In this document: one piece after another, positions 38,036-47,550 of the stretch
How positions within the stretch are numbered: position 1 is the stretch's first letter
Layout: every line of letters begins with the position of its first letter
Origin: Erwinia sp. ErVv1
GTDB lineage: Bacteria; Pseudomonadota; Gammaproteobacteria; Enterobacterales; Enterobacteriaceae
Length of the DNA: 64,000 bases
Assembly: GCF_900068895.1 (NCBI RefSeq)
Contig: NZ_CDPK01000004.1
Coordinates: 95,158-159,157 of the forward strand
Direction: 5' to 3'
Translations under genes and position numbers: made by a program
The notes under the pieces: generated by a model
Told to the model about the DNA's origin: nothing
Seen by the model: only the letters and a program-made list of their open reading frames with translations
The model's database searches: none

Positions 38036-38383
38036 TCACTCCGGACCCGTATTCTCTTTCGCCACTTCAAAATGGACCGACAGCATCCAGGCTTCCTCCA
38101 CGGGCAGGTTACCGAACAGATCAACAACCTGCTGTGCCAGTGCCATTGATGTAGCGGAGATATCTTCAAACAGATCGGCTTCTACTTCAGGCAGCGGCTC
38201 ACCGGTAATCGAACGCAATGCCATTGCCCGCACGTGTGAGGTCAACATTTGCTGCTGAACCGGGTTGGGATATATATTTTTGGCGGTAAAAATATCTGCT
38301 ATCTGCGCCATGACCTTCTCCGCCAGCGCCTGAATAGCCCGATCTTCATTAGCCGTATTAATCGATACCGCTGCATTGTCCAA
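38036..38383 (-). CDS. Stand-alone PRD (PTS regulation domain) protein, TTG start
   Basis: 115 residues forming little more than a single PRD. An all-helical body has conserved His in LTSHVRAMALR and the family tail EEAWMLSVHFEVAKEN. The start codon is TTG at 38383, with AGAGGGA 7-8 nt upstream. It is the first gene of the minus-strand cluster and lacks a DNA-binding domain. Single PRDs could bind or compete with the two-PRD regulator at the other end of the cluster (inference). Confidence 0.82.
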   Translation of the reverse strand: MDNAAVSINTANEDRAIQALAEKVMAQIADIFTAKNIYPNPVQQQMLTSHVRAMALRSITGEPLPEVEADLFEDISATSMALAQQVVDLFGNLPVEEAWMLSVHFEVAKENTGPE

Positions 38384-38890
38384 TTTACGTCCCTCTTTTT
38401 CCGTTTCTTCCCGGCCAGGAAATTTGGTGAATTTGTGATGTCCGTAAAATAGCGCCCTTGCCTGCTGGTGTGTAGAACGACTTTTTCCGTTTCAAAGTGG
38501 AAATACGCTGCCGAAATACGATCGAGTACGCAAAAGCGCTAATTCGTGCACGATCGGTGGAAACAGCCGGAGGAATATCACAGTCTGCTCGAAATTTTTC
38601 TAAAATCGTTAATTATCATTCAAAACAGGATGTTAAGCGCAAAGGGTGCGCATGTATCCAGAGGAAAAACTTATCGTTCTCGAATTATGGATGCTTTTAT
38701 GGAAATAATAGGCGCTAACGATGATAAGGGGTAATGACCATAATATAAAATATAAGGCCATTTTCCGCCATTGAGATAATGTTATTTTTTAGAATTTTAT
38801 TTTTAGTGCCAGGTTAAATAAAAAATAGAAGCGTTATTTAATTAATAATTATGGCCCGAAAAAAAGCATCCCTTTTAACAGCCACTAAAA
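38384..38890. other. Regulatory region upstream of the hexosaminate-type cluster, and AT-rich gap
   Basis: The 13-mer CTTTTTCCGTTTC occurs twice in direct orientation (38395-38407 and 38481-38493), 86 bp apart, directly upstream of the first gene. An 8-mer GAAATACG also occurs twice near 38499-38521. These are candidate regulator sites. No sigma-54 box was found. The right part is very AT-rich; weak frames at 38497-38734 have no ribosome site. Confidence 0.45.
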
Positions 38891-38908
38891 AAGGCTCCGC
38901 AGAGCCTT
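38891..38908 (-). terminator. Intrinsic terminator of cybC
   Basis: AAGGCTC pairs with GAGCCTT around a 4-nt loop. On the minus strand it is followed by TTTTTT. It begins 7 bp after the cybC stop. Confidence 0.8.
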
Positions 38909-38914
38909 GCCGTT

Positions 38915-39298
38915 TTAGCGAAATTTTTTGTGATTGGCATCACGGGTGACGGCAAATTTTTTGGCCTCCGCCTTAGCACCCGCCAGGTCGCCCGCATCAA
39001 CAAGTTTAATGCTGCTATCAATCTGGCGGGTTAGCGTCTCCAGCCCGGCACGGAAATCCTTCATTTGTGCGCTATCGGCGGACTGGCCTTTGAGTTTATC
39101 AGGCGTCTGGGTTTTGGCATCACCGGCCGCCGCCCGCATTTTGGTCAGCGCCTGTTTCATTTCCGTCGCGTCGTCCGTTTTGGTCACGGTGCGCAGACCC
39201 GCATTCAGCGTATCCATATCCTCTTCCAGACTCGCCAGAGCAGAGAGGCTGGAACCCATCAGGGTCACGGTTAACAGGGCCAGTAAACTTTTACGCAT
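38915..39298 (-). CDS. cybC: Periplasmic cytochrome b562
   Basis: 127 residues. A signal peptide (about 1-22, ending ALA) precedes a mature four-helix bundle. The axial haem ligands are kept: Met in LEEDMDTL, seven residues into the mature form, and His in RDANHKKFR at the C-terminus. The physiological electron partner is unknown in all species. It lies downstream of pmbA, the same neighbour as in E. coli. Confidence 0.95.
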   Translation of the reverse strand: MRKSLLALLTVTLMGSSLSALASLEEDMDTLNAGLRTVTKTDDATEMKQALTKMRAAAGDAKTQTPDKLKGQSADSAQMKDFRAGLETLTRQIDSSIKLVDAGDLAGAKAEAKKFAVTRDANHKKFR

Positions 39299-39401
39299 TG
39301 CTCAATTCCTTATTTTTATTTAAAGAGAACAGCAAAAAGGGTGACCCTAAGGCCACCCTGATAATAGTACGCAATAACTGAGAAATTGCCGCAGCCGGAA
39401 A

Positions 39402-40742
39402 TTACTGCCCGGCTATTTTCATTTCTGGCAGCAGCACGGAACCACACTGAATATTGCTGCGAGTTTCGATATCGCTACCGACGGTGACCATATTACGCCA
39501 CATATCCTTCAGGTTTCCGGCGATGGTCACTTCACTGACCGGATACTGAATTTCACCGTTTTCCACCCAGAATCCCGCCGCACCGCGCGAATAGTCGCCG
39601 GTAATACCGCTGACGCCCTGTCCCATCAATTCGGTGACCACCAGGCCAGTGCCCATCTTCTTCAGCAGCTGATCGAAGCTGTCGCCCTGGCCGTTAATAC
39701 GCCAGTTATGAATACCGCCCGCGTGGCCGGTGCTCTTAAGGCCAAGTTTGCGGGCCGAATAGTTGGTCATCAGCCAGGTCTGGAGAACGCCATCCTTAAT
39801 AATGTCGCGATCGCGGGTCTGCACGCCTTCACTGTCAAACGGCGTGGAAGCCAGACCTTTCAACAGGTGTGGCCGCTCCTGAATGGTCAGCCACTCAGGC
39901 AGGATCTGCTGGCCCATCGAATCCAGCAGGAAGGTGGATTTACGGTAAACGCTTCCACCGCTGATGGCCCCCACCAGGTGGCCAAACAGGCCGGTCGCCA
40001 CTTCGGCGGCAAAAATGACCGGGGCTTTCATGGTCGACAGCTTACGCGGTGAAAGACGCGACAGGGTGCGACGGGCGCACTCTTCGCCCACCCACTCCGG
40101 CGACTGTAAATCCTCCATCGCGCGGCCGATGGTGTAGGCGTAGTCACGCTCCATATCGCTGCCCGCGCCTGCTATCACGCTACAGGAGATCGAGTGGCGG
40201 CTGGAGCTGTAACCCTGGATCATACCGTGACTGTTGCCAAACACCTTCATGCCGACATGGCTGTTAAAACTGCCACCCTCGGTATTGGTGATGCGCGTAT
40301 CGCTTTTTAGCGCCGCCTGCTCAGCGCGGGCAGCCAGTTCGATCGCCCGGTCCGGATCGAGATCGGAAGGGTGAAAAAGATCGAGATCCGGTGCATCAAA
40401 GGCTAGCAGCTCGCGATCGGCTGGGCCCGCGTAAGGATCCGGCGAGGTGTAGCGGGCAATATCGATGGCTGCCTGCACGGTGCGTTTGATCGCGTCCGGG
40501 CTAAGATCGGTCGATGACGCGCTGCCTTTACGGTTCTGATGATAGACGGTGATACCCAGGGCGCCATCGCTGTTAAATTCTACATTTTCCACCTCACCGT
40601 AGCGCGTACTGACGCCAATACCGGTGGTTTTGGTCACGGCGACTTCCGCCCCATCGGTGCTGGCCTTCGCCAGTTCGAGTGCTGTCGCTACCGCCTGTTC
40701 GAGGGTTTTACGCTGTTCTGCAACTTGGGAGAGTAATTTCAT
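39402..40742 (-). CDS. pmbA: TldE/PmbA metalloprotease subunit
   Basis: 446 residues (E. coli 450). PmbA (TldE) pairs with TldD to form a protease that matures microcin B17 and degrades CcdA. The TldE subunit lacks the metal site, as here. Family segments: [54 protein letters not shown] and [27 protein letters not shown] C-terminal block. It is divergent from yjgA. tldD is not in the window. Confidence 0.96.
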   Translation of the reverse strand: MKLLSQVAEQRKTLEQAVATALELAKASTDGAEVAVTKTTGIGVSTRYGEVENVEFNSDGALGITVYHQNRKGSASSTDLSPDAIKRTVQAAIDIARYTSPDPYAGPADRELLAFDAPDLDLFHPSDLDPDRAIELAARAEQAALKSDTRITNTEGGSFNSHVGMKVFGNSHGMIQGYSSSRHSISCSVIAGAGSDMERDYAYTIGRAMEDLQSPEWVGEECARRTLSRLSPRKLSTMKAPVIFAAEVATGLFGHLVGAISGGSVYRKSTFLLDSMGQQILPEWLTIQERPHLLKGLASTPFDSEGVQTRDRDIIKDGVLQTWLMTNYSARKLGLKSTGHAGGIHNWRINGQGDSFDQLLKKMGTGLVVTELMGQGVSGITGDYSRGAAGFWVENGEIQYPVSEVTIAGNLKDMWRNMVTVGSDIETRSNIQCGSVLLPEMKIAGQ

Positions 40743-40905
40743 CGACCTACCATATAATTAACAGAGGGCTTTCTGACCGCGTAAAAGCGCCAGATTTCCA
40801 GACTCTTTGGTGATTAAGGTTCATTTCAGTCTAACAGACTCGGAGAACAATTTCGCAGTAGCCGCTTAACCTGATAGCATTAGCCTCTTTTTTAGGGAGC
40901 CTCCC

Positions 40906-41451
40906 ATGACTAAACAGCCCGACGACTGGCTCGATGATGTACCGGATAATGAAGAAGAAGAAGACGACGAGATTATCTGGGTCAGTAAAAGTGAAATTAA
41001 ACGTGACGCCGAGGAGCTAAAGCGCCTGGGCTCAGAGCTGGTCGAGTTAAGTAAAAACTCGCTGGATAAGATCCCGCTGGATGAAGATCTTCGTGCGGCC
41101 ATTGAGCTGGCGAAGAAGATCAAAAAAGAGGGCTACCGCCGCCAGATCCAGCTGATTGGCAAGATGCTGCGTTCGCGCGACGAAGAGCCGATCCGCCTGG
41201 CGCTGGATAAGCTGAAGAATCGCCACAACCAGCAGGTTGCGCTTTTCCACAAGCTGGAGATGCTGCGTGACCGCCTGATTGAACAGGGTGACGAAGCGAT
41301 CCCGGACGTGCTGACGCTTTACCCGCATGCCGATCGCCAGCAGCTGCGCTCAATGATCCGCAACGCGCAGAAAGAGAAAGCGTCTGAGAAGCCGCCAAAG
41401 TCCAGCCGCCAGATCTTCCAGTATCTGCGCGAGCTTGCCGAGTCCCGCTAA
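40906..41451 (+). CDS. darP: Ribosome-associated protein DarP (YjgA)
   Basis: 181 residues, highly charged and helical. An acidic N-terminus (DNEEEEDDE) is followed by the YjgA family body [22 protein letters not shown] and a basic C-terminus. E. coli YjgA/DarP takes part in late 50S subunit assembly. The gene pair pmbA-yjgA is divergent with 160 bp between, as in E. coli. Confidence 0.95.
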   Translation: MTKQPDDWLDDVPDNEEEEDDEIIWVSKSEIKRDAEELKRLGSELVELSKNSLDKIPLDEDLRAAIELAKKIKKEGYRRQIQLIGKMLRSRDEEPIRLALDKLKNRHNQQVALFHKLEMLRDRLIEQGDEAIPDVLTLYPHADRQQLRSMIRNAQKEKASEKPPKSSRQIFQYLRELAESR

Positions 41452-41472
41452 CCAGCCCGCTCGCCAATACAA

Positions 41473-41498
41473 AAAGGGCGGAGTCGCCTCCGCCCTTT
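41473..41498. terminator. Bidirectional terminator between darP and mpl
   Basis: AAAGGGCGGAG (41473-41483) pairs with CTCCGCCCTTT (41488-41498), with a 4-nt loop between convergent genes. Confidence 0.85.
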
Positions 41499-41544
41499 AA
41501 CTGCTTTGCCCACCGGAAAGGTCGCTCCGGTTCAGCCCGCTGAT

Positions 41545-42900
41545 TCAGCGCGCCAGCTTTTCCAGCAGCTTCTGATGAATCCCGCCAAATCCCCCATTAC
41601 TCATCACCAGGATGGTATCGCCGGGCTGCGCAGTTTTAACGATCATTTCCACCAGCGTATCCACCTCCGCACTCCAGTGCGCCGGCTGCACGCACGCCTC
41701 AGCAACGTCTGAAACCTGCCAGGGAATATGGTGCGGCTGCAGCAGGAAGACTTCATCAGCACGGGCCAGCGCCGGAGCCAGGTCGTCCTTACTGACCCCC
41801 ATTTTCATGGTGTTGGAGCGGGGTTCCAGTACGGCCAGAATACGCGCCGTACCGCCGACCTTGCTGCGCAGCGCGGTCAGCGTCGCGAGAATGGCCGTTG
41901 GGTGATGAGCAAAATCATCGTAGACCTTAATGCCATTCGCTTCACCGCGCAGTTCAAGGCGTCGACGCGCATTGATAAAGTCATTCAGCGCCCGTCCGGC
42001 ATCCTCCGGCCTGATGCCAACGTGACGCGCGGCGGCGACCGCCATCAGCCCATTATGCATATTATGCTCGCCGACCAGCGCCCAGTTAACCTCCCCCACA
42101 CATTCGCCATCCAGCCAGATTTCCCACTGGGAGGCATCAGGCACGCGCTTTTTAGCCTGCCAGCGCCCGCCATCGCCCAGGCTCTCCTGCTCGCTCCAGC
42201 AGCCCATGGCGATTACCTGTTTCAGGTTGTGGTCCTGCTCTGGCAGCAGGATTTTTCCCTGGCCCGGCACGATGCGCACCAGATGATGGAACTGACGCTG
42301 AATAGCGCGCAGATCGTCAAAAATATCGGCGTGATCGAACTCAAGATTGTTGAGAATCAGCGTGCGTGGACAGTAGTGAACAAACTTAGAGCGCTTATCA
42401 AAGAAAGCGCAATCGTACTCATCCGCTTCAATGACGAAGAATGGGCTTTTTCCTAAAGTGGCGGATACATCGAAATTTCCGGGTACGCCGCCGATAACAA
42501 AGCCCGGTTCCAGCCCGCAGGCCTGTAAAATCCACGCTGCCATGCCTGCCGTGGTGGTTTTACCGTGCGTTCCGGCCACCGCAATCACCCAGCGATCGCG
42601 CAGGACAAAATCATGCAGCCACTGCGGGCCTGAGAGGTAAGGAATATTGCGTTCCAGCACCGCCTCCACGCAGGCATTGCCCCGCGTCATGGCGTTGCCA
42701 ATAATTACCAGGTCGGGAGCGGGATCGAGCTGGGAAACATCATAACCCTGAATTAAATCAATGCCTTGCTTTTCTAAAAGCGTGCTCATTGGCGGATAGA
42801 CGTTGGCATCTGAGCCCGTCACTTCATGCCCGAGCGCCCGGGCAAGCGTCGCCAGGCCCCCCATGAAAGTGCCACAGATACCGAGGATATGAATGCGCAT
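41545..42900 (-). CDS. mpl: UDP-MurNAc:L-Ala-gamma-D-Glu-meso-DAP ligase
   Basis: Mpl attaches recycled murein tripeptide to UDP-MurNAc. 451 residues (E. coli 457). Mur-ligase signatures: HILGICGTFMGGLA at the N-terminus, the ATP loop VAGTHGKTTTAGM, FVIEADEYDCAFFDKRSKF, EFDHADIF, and DDFAHHPTAI. The start at ATG 42900 (MRIHILGICG) fits the family; the frame is open to 42948. It is convergent with darP and divergent from fbp, as in E. coli. Confidence 0.97.
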   Translation of the reverse strand: MRIHILGICGTFMGGLATLARALGHEVTGSDANVYPPMSTLLEKQGIDLIQGYDVSQLDPAPDLVIIGNAMTRGNACVEAVLERNIPYLSGPQWLHDFVLRDRWVIAVAGTHGKTTTAGMAAWILQACGLEPGFVIGGVPGNFDVSATLGKSPFFVIEADEYDCAFFDKRSKFVHYCPRTLILNNLEFDHADIFDDLRAIQRQFHHLVRIVPGQGKILLPEQDHNLKQVIAMGCWSEQESLGDGGRWQAKKRVPDASQWEIWLDGECVGEVNWALVGEHNMHNGLMAVAAARHVGIRPEDAGRALNDFINARRRLELRGEANGIKVYDDFAHHPTAILATLTALRSKVGGTARILAVLEPRSNTMKMGVSKDDLAPALARADEVFLLQPHHIPWQVSDVAEACVQPAHWSAEVDTLVEMIVKTAQPGDTILVMSNGGFGGIHQKLLEKLAR

Positions 42901-43068
42901 AACAGGTCCGTTTACAGGAAAGTTCGGCGCACAGTGTAACGCCCTCACCGTACGGAATAAACGGATTTGCCCTATGTTCTTTCGTCTTCATTCGGCTAAA
43001 CTGCGTACGCATACGTTGGCAGTTTGTAAATCAGGCTGCTGCTCAACCGCAGATTCAGGGATTGTGTT

Positions 43069-44067
43069 ATGAAAACGTTAGGCGAATTCATCGTCGAGAA
43101 GCAACACGACTTTCCTCACGCCACAGGTGAACTGACGGCACTGATTTCCGCCATCAAGCTGGGCGCAAAAATCATTCACCGCGATATCAATAAAGCCGGA
43201 CTGGTCGATATTCTGGGCGCCAGCGGTGCCGAAAATATTCAGGGCGAACAGCAGATGAAGCTCGATCTGTTTGCTAATGAAAAACTCAAAGCGGCCCTGA
43301 AGGCGCGCGGCATTGTGGCCGGTATTGCTTCGGAAGAAGAAGACGAGATTGTCATCTTTGAAGGCGTCGAGAACGGTAAATACGTCGTTCTGATGGACCC
43401 GCTGGACGGCTCGTCGAATATTGACGTTAACGTTTCGGTCGGTACGATTTTCTCAATCTATCGCCGCATTACCCCGCCAGGTACGCCGGTGACGGAAGAG
43501 GACTTCCTGCAGCCCGGTAGTCAGCAGGTTGCGGCTGGCTACGTGGTGTATGGTTCTTCTACCATGCTGGTCTACACCACCGGCTGTGGCGTACATGCCT
43601 TTACCTACGATCCCTCACTGGGTGTGTTCTGCCTCAGTGCGGAAAAAATGGCGTTCCCGGAAAAGGGTTATACCTATTCGATCAATGAAGGAAACTATAT
43701 TCGTTTCCCGAAAGGCGTGAAAAAATACCTGAAGTTCTGTCAGGAAGAAGATCAGCCCACCCATCGTCCGTATACCTCCCGCTATATTGGATCACTGGTT
43801 GCAGACTTCCATCGTAACCTGCTGAAAGGCGGTATTTACCTCTATCCGAGCACCGCCAGCCACCCGAAAGGTAAACTGCGGCTGCTGTATGAGTGTAATC
43901 CGATGGCGTTCCTTGCCGAGCAGGCCGGTGGTAAAGCCAGCGATGGCGCACAGCGTATTCTGGACCTGGTGCCGGAAACCCTGCACCAGCGCTCGCCGTT
44001 CTTTGTCGGCAATACCGATATGGTTGAAGACACCGAACGCTTCCTGCGCGAGTATCCTGACGCCTGA
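43069..44067 (+). CDS. fbp: Class I fructose-1,6-bisphosphatase
   Basis: 332 residues, the same length as E. coli Fbp, the main gluconeogenic FBPase. Metal and substrate motifs: [48 protein letters not shown] and the FBPase pattern [15 protein letters not shown]. The start has AGGGATTGTGTT upstream, a weak ribosome site. The 3' flank holds a 37-bp tandem repeat before the terminator. Confidence 0.97.
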   Translation: MKTLGEFIVEKQHDFPHATGELTALISAIKLGAKIIHRDINKAGLVDILGASGAENIQGEQQMKLDLFANEKLKAALKARGIVAGIASEEEDEIVIFEGVENGKYVVLMDPLDGSSNIDVNVSVGTIFSIYRRITPPGTPVTEEDFLQPGSQQVAAGYVVYGSSTMLVYTTGCGVHAFTYDPSLGVFCLSAEKMAFPEKGYTYSINEGNYIRFPKGVKKYLKFCQEEDQPTHRPYTSRYIGSLVADFHRNLLKGGIYLYPSTASHPKGKLRLLYECNPMAFLAEQAGGKASDGAQRILDLVPETLHQRSPFFVGNTDMVEDTERFLREYPDA

Positions 44068-44106
44068 GCACCTGGCCTAACGCCAGCAATTCCGGCGGTT
44101 GCAGTC

Positions 44107-44254
44107 AGCGGATAATGCCTCAGCTAGCCTGGTGACAGAAGCCAGCGGATAATGCGTCAGCAAACCTGGTGACAGAAGCCAGCGGATAATGCGTCAGTAA
44201 ACCTGGTGACAGAAGCCAGATGAGAATGCGTCAGTAAACCTGGCCATTGCAGCC
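44107..44254. repeat. 37-bp tandem repeat, four copies, in the fbp 3' region
   Basis: Units start at 44107, 44144, 44181 and 44218; all are 37 bp. Copies 2 and 3 differ at one base, while copies 1 and 4 are more diverged. The unit begins AGCGGATAATGCGTCAG and, in copies 1-3, ends GGTGACAGAAGCC. It lies between the fbp stop and its terminator and is therefore probably transcribed as 3' untranslated RNA. Confidence 0.9.
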
Positions 44255-44264
44255 GAAAGCTGTC

Positions 44265-44300
44265 AAAAACAGGGCGATCTTACGATCGCCCTGTTTTTTT
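44265..44300 (+). terminator. Intrinsic terminator of fbp
   Basis: AAAAACAGGGCGATC (44265-44279) pairs with GATCGCCCTGTTTTT (44284-44298) around a 4-nt loop, followed by further T. The long symmetrical stem could act in both directions, also ending the chemoreceptor transcript from the right. Confidence 0.92.
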
Positions 44301-44375
44301 ATTCCGTGGTTATCGCCCGCCGCTGTCCGCTGGCGGGATTTTACCACCGTGGCTAAAGAGGATAACGGGGTAACA

Positions 44376-45938
44376 TCAGGCCGGACTCACCCGGAATGCC
44401 GCCATCGACTGAACCAGCTGCTGTGACTGCTCTTCGAGTGACTGCGTTGCCGCCGTCGCCTGCTCTACCAGAGCCGCGTTCTGCTGGGCGACTTCATCCA
44501 TCTGCGTCACTGCCAGATTAACCTGTTCAATTCCCCGACTCTGCTCCTGCGACGCGCTGGAGATCTCTTTCATCAGCTCCGTGACGCGCATCACCTCTGT
44601 GGCTATCTCGTCCATGGTTTCCCCCGCTCTGGTCGCCATCTGCGCCCCTTCACTGACGCGGCTCTGAGATTCAGTAATCAGCGAGCGGATCTCCGTGGCG
44701 GAGGTCGCGCTGCGCTGCGCCAGGTTGCGAACTTCTCCGGCTACCACCGCAAACCCCCGCCCCTGCTCGCCAGCCCGCGCCGCCTCTACGGCCGCATTCA
44801 GCGCCAGAATATTCGTCTGGAAGGCGATATCGTCGATCACCCCAAGAATATCGCCGATACGCTTTGAACTGTGGGTAATCTGCTGCATCTTCTCCATCAC
44901 GTAGCTAACGACCTCGCTACCGCGATCGGCGCTGTCTGAGACTGAGCGTGCCAGCTGATGCGCCTGGCTGGCATTGTCGGCATTGAGCTTCACCGTGGCG
45001 GTCAGCTGCTCCATGCTGGCGGCGGTCTGCTCCAGCGATGCGGCAGACTCTTCGGTACGCTGTGAGAGATTCAGGTTCCCAGAGGCCAGTTCGCGGCTGC
45101 CCACGTCAATTTGCAGGCTGGCATCCCGTACGCGGCTGACCGAAAGCTGGAGCGAAGACTGCATCGCCGTCAGGGCCGCATTCAGACGTCCCAACTCATT
45201 CTCCCCGCTTTCAGGTAGCCTGCGGGTCAGGTCACCCGCAGCCACAAACTCAAGATGCGCAATGGCGGTATTCAGCGGTCTGAGCAGGATAGCGCGTAGC
45301 AGCATCCAGGCCGCCGCCAGCAGAATGATCGTCAATACGCCGCAGAACAGGATCAGCACGGTGAGGATGCGTTCATTTTTTTTCGCCTCCATCAGCTGAG
45401 CCTGGGTGACCTGGTTGGCATAGAGACTGAAATCGTCCACCGCTTTAGCAAAGGCAATATTTAGCGAGCCCAGCTTCTCCTCAAGCAGGGTGTAATAGCC
45501 GTCAGGATCCTGTTTCTCCAGGGCTTGCTGCATCGGGACGATCCCTTCGCTCAGATACTGGTTATAGCGGGCAATCAGGGCGTCCGCCAGCGCCTTACCG
45601 TGAGTGGTGACGGTCCCGGCGTCGACGAAACGCTTTATTTCAACGTGCGAGTTAGCAACATTATTTTTTACCAGCAGGGTGATGGCACTGGATTCGTCTA
45701 ACATACCGATTTCCATTTTCCGGGTCGCCAGCGCGGCACTCGCTCTGGCGCGCAGCAGGCTGTTATTAGCCAGAAACAGGCTGTTAAGTTCCACTCCCTG
45801 AATGCGGTTAACCACATCAAGCGAACGATTCCCTTTATTAATGGCAAAAATACCCATCACGCTAACGCTAAGCAGCATTAGCGTCATCAGGGCGAGAAGC
45901 ACGATCAGGCCGGTGCGTATTGAAATTTTTCTTAGCAT
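44376..45938 (-). CDS. Methyl-accepting chemotaxis protein (Tar/Tsr type)
   Basis: 520 residues. The first membrane helix (about 9-31) and second (about 192-214) enclose a four-helix-bundle periplasmic sensor. A HAMP domain ([31 protein letters not shown]) and the cytoplasmic hairpin follow, with the CheA/CheW contact [37 protein letters not shown]. The C-terminus (AAFRVSPA) lacks the NWETF-type CheR tether. The ligand is unknown. A sigma-28-like promoter lies upstream, fitting a flagellar-regulon gene. Confidence 0.93.
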   Translation of the reverse strand: MLRKISIRTGLIVLLALMTLMLLSVSVMGIFAINKGNRSLDVVNRIQGVELNSLFLANNSLLRARASAALATRKMEIGMLDESSAITLLVKNNVANSHVEIKRFVDAGTVTTHGKALADALIARYNQYLSEGIVPMQQALEKQDPDGYYTLLEEKLGSLNIAFAKAVDDFSLYANQVTQAQLMEAKKNERILTVLILFCGVLTIILLAAAWMLLRAILLRPLNTAIAHLEFVAAGDLTRRLPESGENELGRLNAALTAMQSSLQLSVSRVRDASLQIDVGSRELASGNLNLSQRTEESAASLEQTAASMEQLTATVKLNADNASQAHQLARSVSDSADRGSEVVSYVMEKMQQITHSSKRIGDILGVIDDIAFQTNILALNAAVEAARAGEQGRGFAVVAGEVRNLAQRSATSATEIRSLITESQSRVSEGAQMATRAGETMDEIATEVMRVTELMKEISSASQEQSRGIEQVNLAVTQMDEVAQQNAALVEQATAATQSLEEQSQQLVQSMAAFRVSPA

Positions 45939-45992
45939 GGTTTGAATGACCTTTAATTAGACGGTATGCCTGAAAGCCAAAAAGAGATTAAG

Positions 45993-46020
45993 GTATCGGC
46001 AGCCGGGGGGGCATTCTTTA
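45993..46020 (-). promoter_or_regulatory. Sigma-28 (FliA)-like promoter of the chemoreceptor gene
   Basis: On the minus strand, TAAA (46020-46017) is followed after 16 bp by GCCGATAC (46000-45993). The FliA consensus is TAAA-N15-GCCGATAA, so the spacing is one base long and the last base differs. It lies 55 bp before the start codon. Confidence 0.5.
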
Positions 46021-46605
46021 GAAAAGATGATGAAAGGAGACGTAAACAGAGCGTCAGCTTTGACAGGGATCACTTTTTCCCCCGCTGAAGAGAGAGGAGG
46101 CATCCATTCGTTATAAGTAGTTAATTAACAGGGGATTCAGGGATTTTCAACGGTGATGACGGCGCGTAAGCGCAGAATGCCGTACATGCCGATAGCGGAA
46201 TAAATCTTCACTCCTGACGCAATTTCACAGTGATTTCATACAGAACTAAGCCTGTTAAGCAGTTAATCCCACCAAAAATCCGCCTATATAACAGTAAAAA
46301 TGAACTTTGATTTTAAGCAAAATCACGCACTCTTTCGTTCAGACAAAGAGGAGTGAGGTCGGCACAGGCTATATGCCGCATCTGGCGCTGCGGCAACACT
46401 TAGCGCTCGCGATTTGCATGCGGCGTTATCACCTGACCCGGCAGCCATTCAGGCAGCCCTTTACTGGCCCACCTTTTGCCTGACGTCTGCCAACGTATCA
46501 CGCCATAACTGGAGCATTCTGAAAGGCCAAAAAGGGGGGATACTTTCATATTCAGTTGGCTATAATGAGCGACACATGATTTAAGACTGAATGAAGGAAT
46601 TGACC
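46021..46605. other. Intergenic region with ppa promoter
   Basis: No gene is visible in 585 bp. A TATAAT (46561-46566) 39 bp before the ppa start is a likely -10 box; its -35 is poor. A G-rich run, AAAAAGGGGGG, precedes it. Nothing else was recognised. Confidence 0.5.
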
Positions 46606-47136
46606 ATGAGTTTGAACCTGGTTCCAGCAGGTAAAGATCTGCCAGAAGATATTTATGTGGTTATTGAGATCCCGGCGAACGCCGATCCAATCAAATACGA
46701 AGTTGATAAAGACTCCGGCGCGCTGTTTGTTGACCGCTTCATGTCTACCGCCATGTTCTACCCGTGCAACTACGGCTACATCAACCACACCCTGTCTCTG
46801 GACGGCGACCCGGTTGACGTGCTGGTGCCAACGCCGCATCCATTGCAGCCTGGCTCAGTGATCCGCTGCCGTCCGGTGGGCGTCCTGAAAATGACCGACG
46901 AGTCTGGCGAAGATGCCAAAGTGGTTGCTGTCCCGCACACCAAGCTGACCAAAGAGTACGATCACATCAAAGATGTGAACGACCTTCCTGAGCTGCTGCG
47001 TGCGCAGATCACCCACTTCTTCGAGCAGTATAAAGCGCTGGAAAAAGGCAAGTGGGTTAAAGTTGAAGGCTGGGATAATGCAGCAGCAGCAAAAGCTGAA
47101 ATCATCACCTCTTTCGAACGCGCCGCGAAGAAGTAA
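46606..47136 (+). CDS. ppa: Inorganic pyrophosphatase
   Basis: 176 residues, the same length as the E. coli family I pyrophosphatase. The active-site metal motif is DGDPVDVLV, and YPCNYGYI and [15 protein letters not shown] also match. I start at ATG 46606 ([15 protein letters not shown]), with GAAGGAA upstream; the frame is open to 46591. It pulls biosynthetic reactions forward by hydrolysing pyrophosphate in the cytoplasm. It is convergent with ytfP. Confidence 0.97.
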   Translation: MSLNLVPAGKDLPEDIYVVIEIPANADPIKYEVDKDSGALFVDRFMSTAMFYPCNYGYINHTLSLDGDPVDVLVPTPHPLQPGSVIRCRPVGVLKMTDESGEDAKVVAVPHTKLTKEYDHIKDVNDLPELLRAQITHFFEQYKALEKGKWVKVEGWDNAAAAKAEIITSFERAAKK

Positions 47137-47156
47137 TCCTCTTCAGGGCAAAAAAA

Positions 47157-47182
47157 ACACCGCTCACTGAGCGGTGTTTTTG
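47157..47182. terminator. Bidirectional terminator between ppa and ytfP
   Basis: ACACCGCT (47157-47164) pairs with AGCGGTGT (47170-47177), flanked by an A-run on the left and a T-run on the right. Confidence 0.9.
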
Positions 47183-47194
47183 TTTATCAGCCCA

Positions 47195-47548
47195 TCAGGC
47201 CTGCCCTTGCGCATCGCGCAGCAGCCAGTCGCCGCTGTCGATACGCTGTTTTCCCATCACCGATCGCTGATAGACGTACAGCCAGGCGCTGCCGTAAGGC
47301 GTCTGCACCAGCGCCCGCTTATACTCTCCCCCCTGGGTGCGTAGCGCATCCAGCTCGCCCAGCGTGGAGGCATCAATGCGGTAGACTTCGCAGTACACCT
47401 GACCCTCTCCCACCACTACGCCGGGGTAGTGCCCAAGATTGTATAGCGCATAGCCGCTAATCTGGTGATCGCCCAGCCACTGGCCGTTAGTCATCCAGTG
47501 ACTGTTACCTTGCTTACGTCTTAAGCTGCCGTAGACAATTATTCGCAT
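47195..47548 (-). CDS. ytfP: Gamma-glutamylcyclotransferase-fold protein YtfP
   Basis: 117 residues (E. coli 113). The GGCT/AIG2 signature VYGSLRRKQGNSHWM binds the substrate carboxylate, and the acidic residue is in LGELDALRTQGGEY. No activity has been proven for E. coli YtfP. It starts 2 bp after tamB ends, so tamA-tamB-ytfP form one operon, as in E. coli. Confidence 0.93.
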   Translation of the reverse strand: MRIIVYGSLRRKQGNSHWMTNGQWLGDHQISGYALYNLGHYPGVVVGEGQVYCEVYRIDASTLGELDALRTQGGEYKRALVQTPYGSAWLYVYQRSVMGKQRIDSGDWLLRDAQGQA

Positions 47549-47550
47549 TG

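Noticed and set aside
38384..38480. Sigma-54 promoter for the cluster, as in the Salmonella dga operon
   Set aside because: No GG-N10-GC pair in a TGGCAC-N5-TTGC context could be found; the regulator is also of the BglG/MtlR type rather than a clear sigma-54 activator.
38497..38734. Two overlapping small frames upstream of the catabolic cluster
   Set aside because: Both begin at GTG codons without a ribosome site, in AT-rich DNA, with no recognisable protein pattern.
44107..44254. Considered as a CRISPR array because units are 37 bp
   Set aside because: The copies are directly contiguous with no unique spacers between them.
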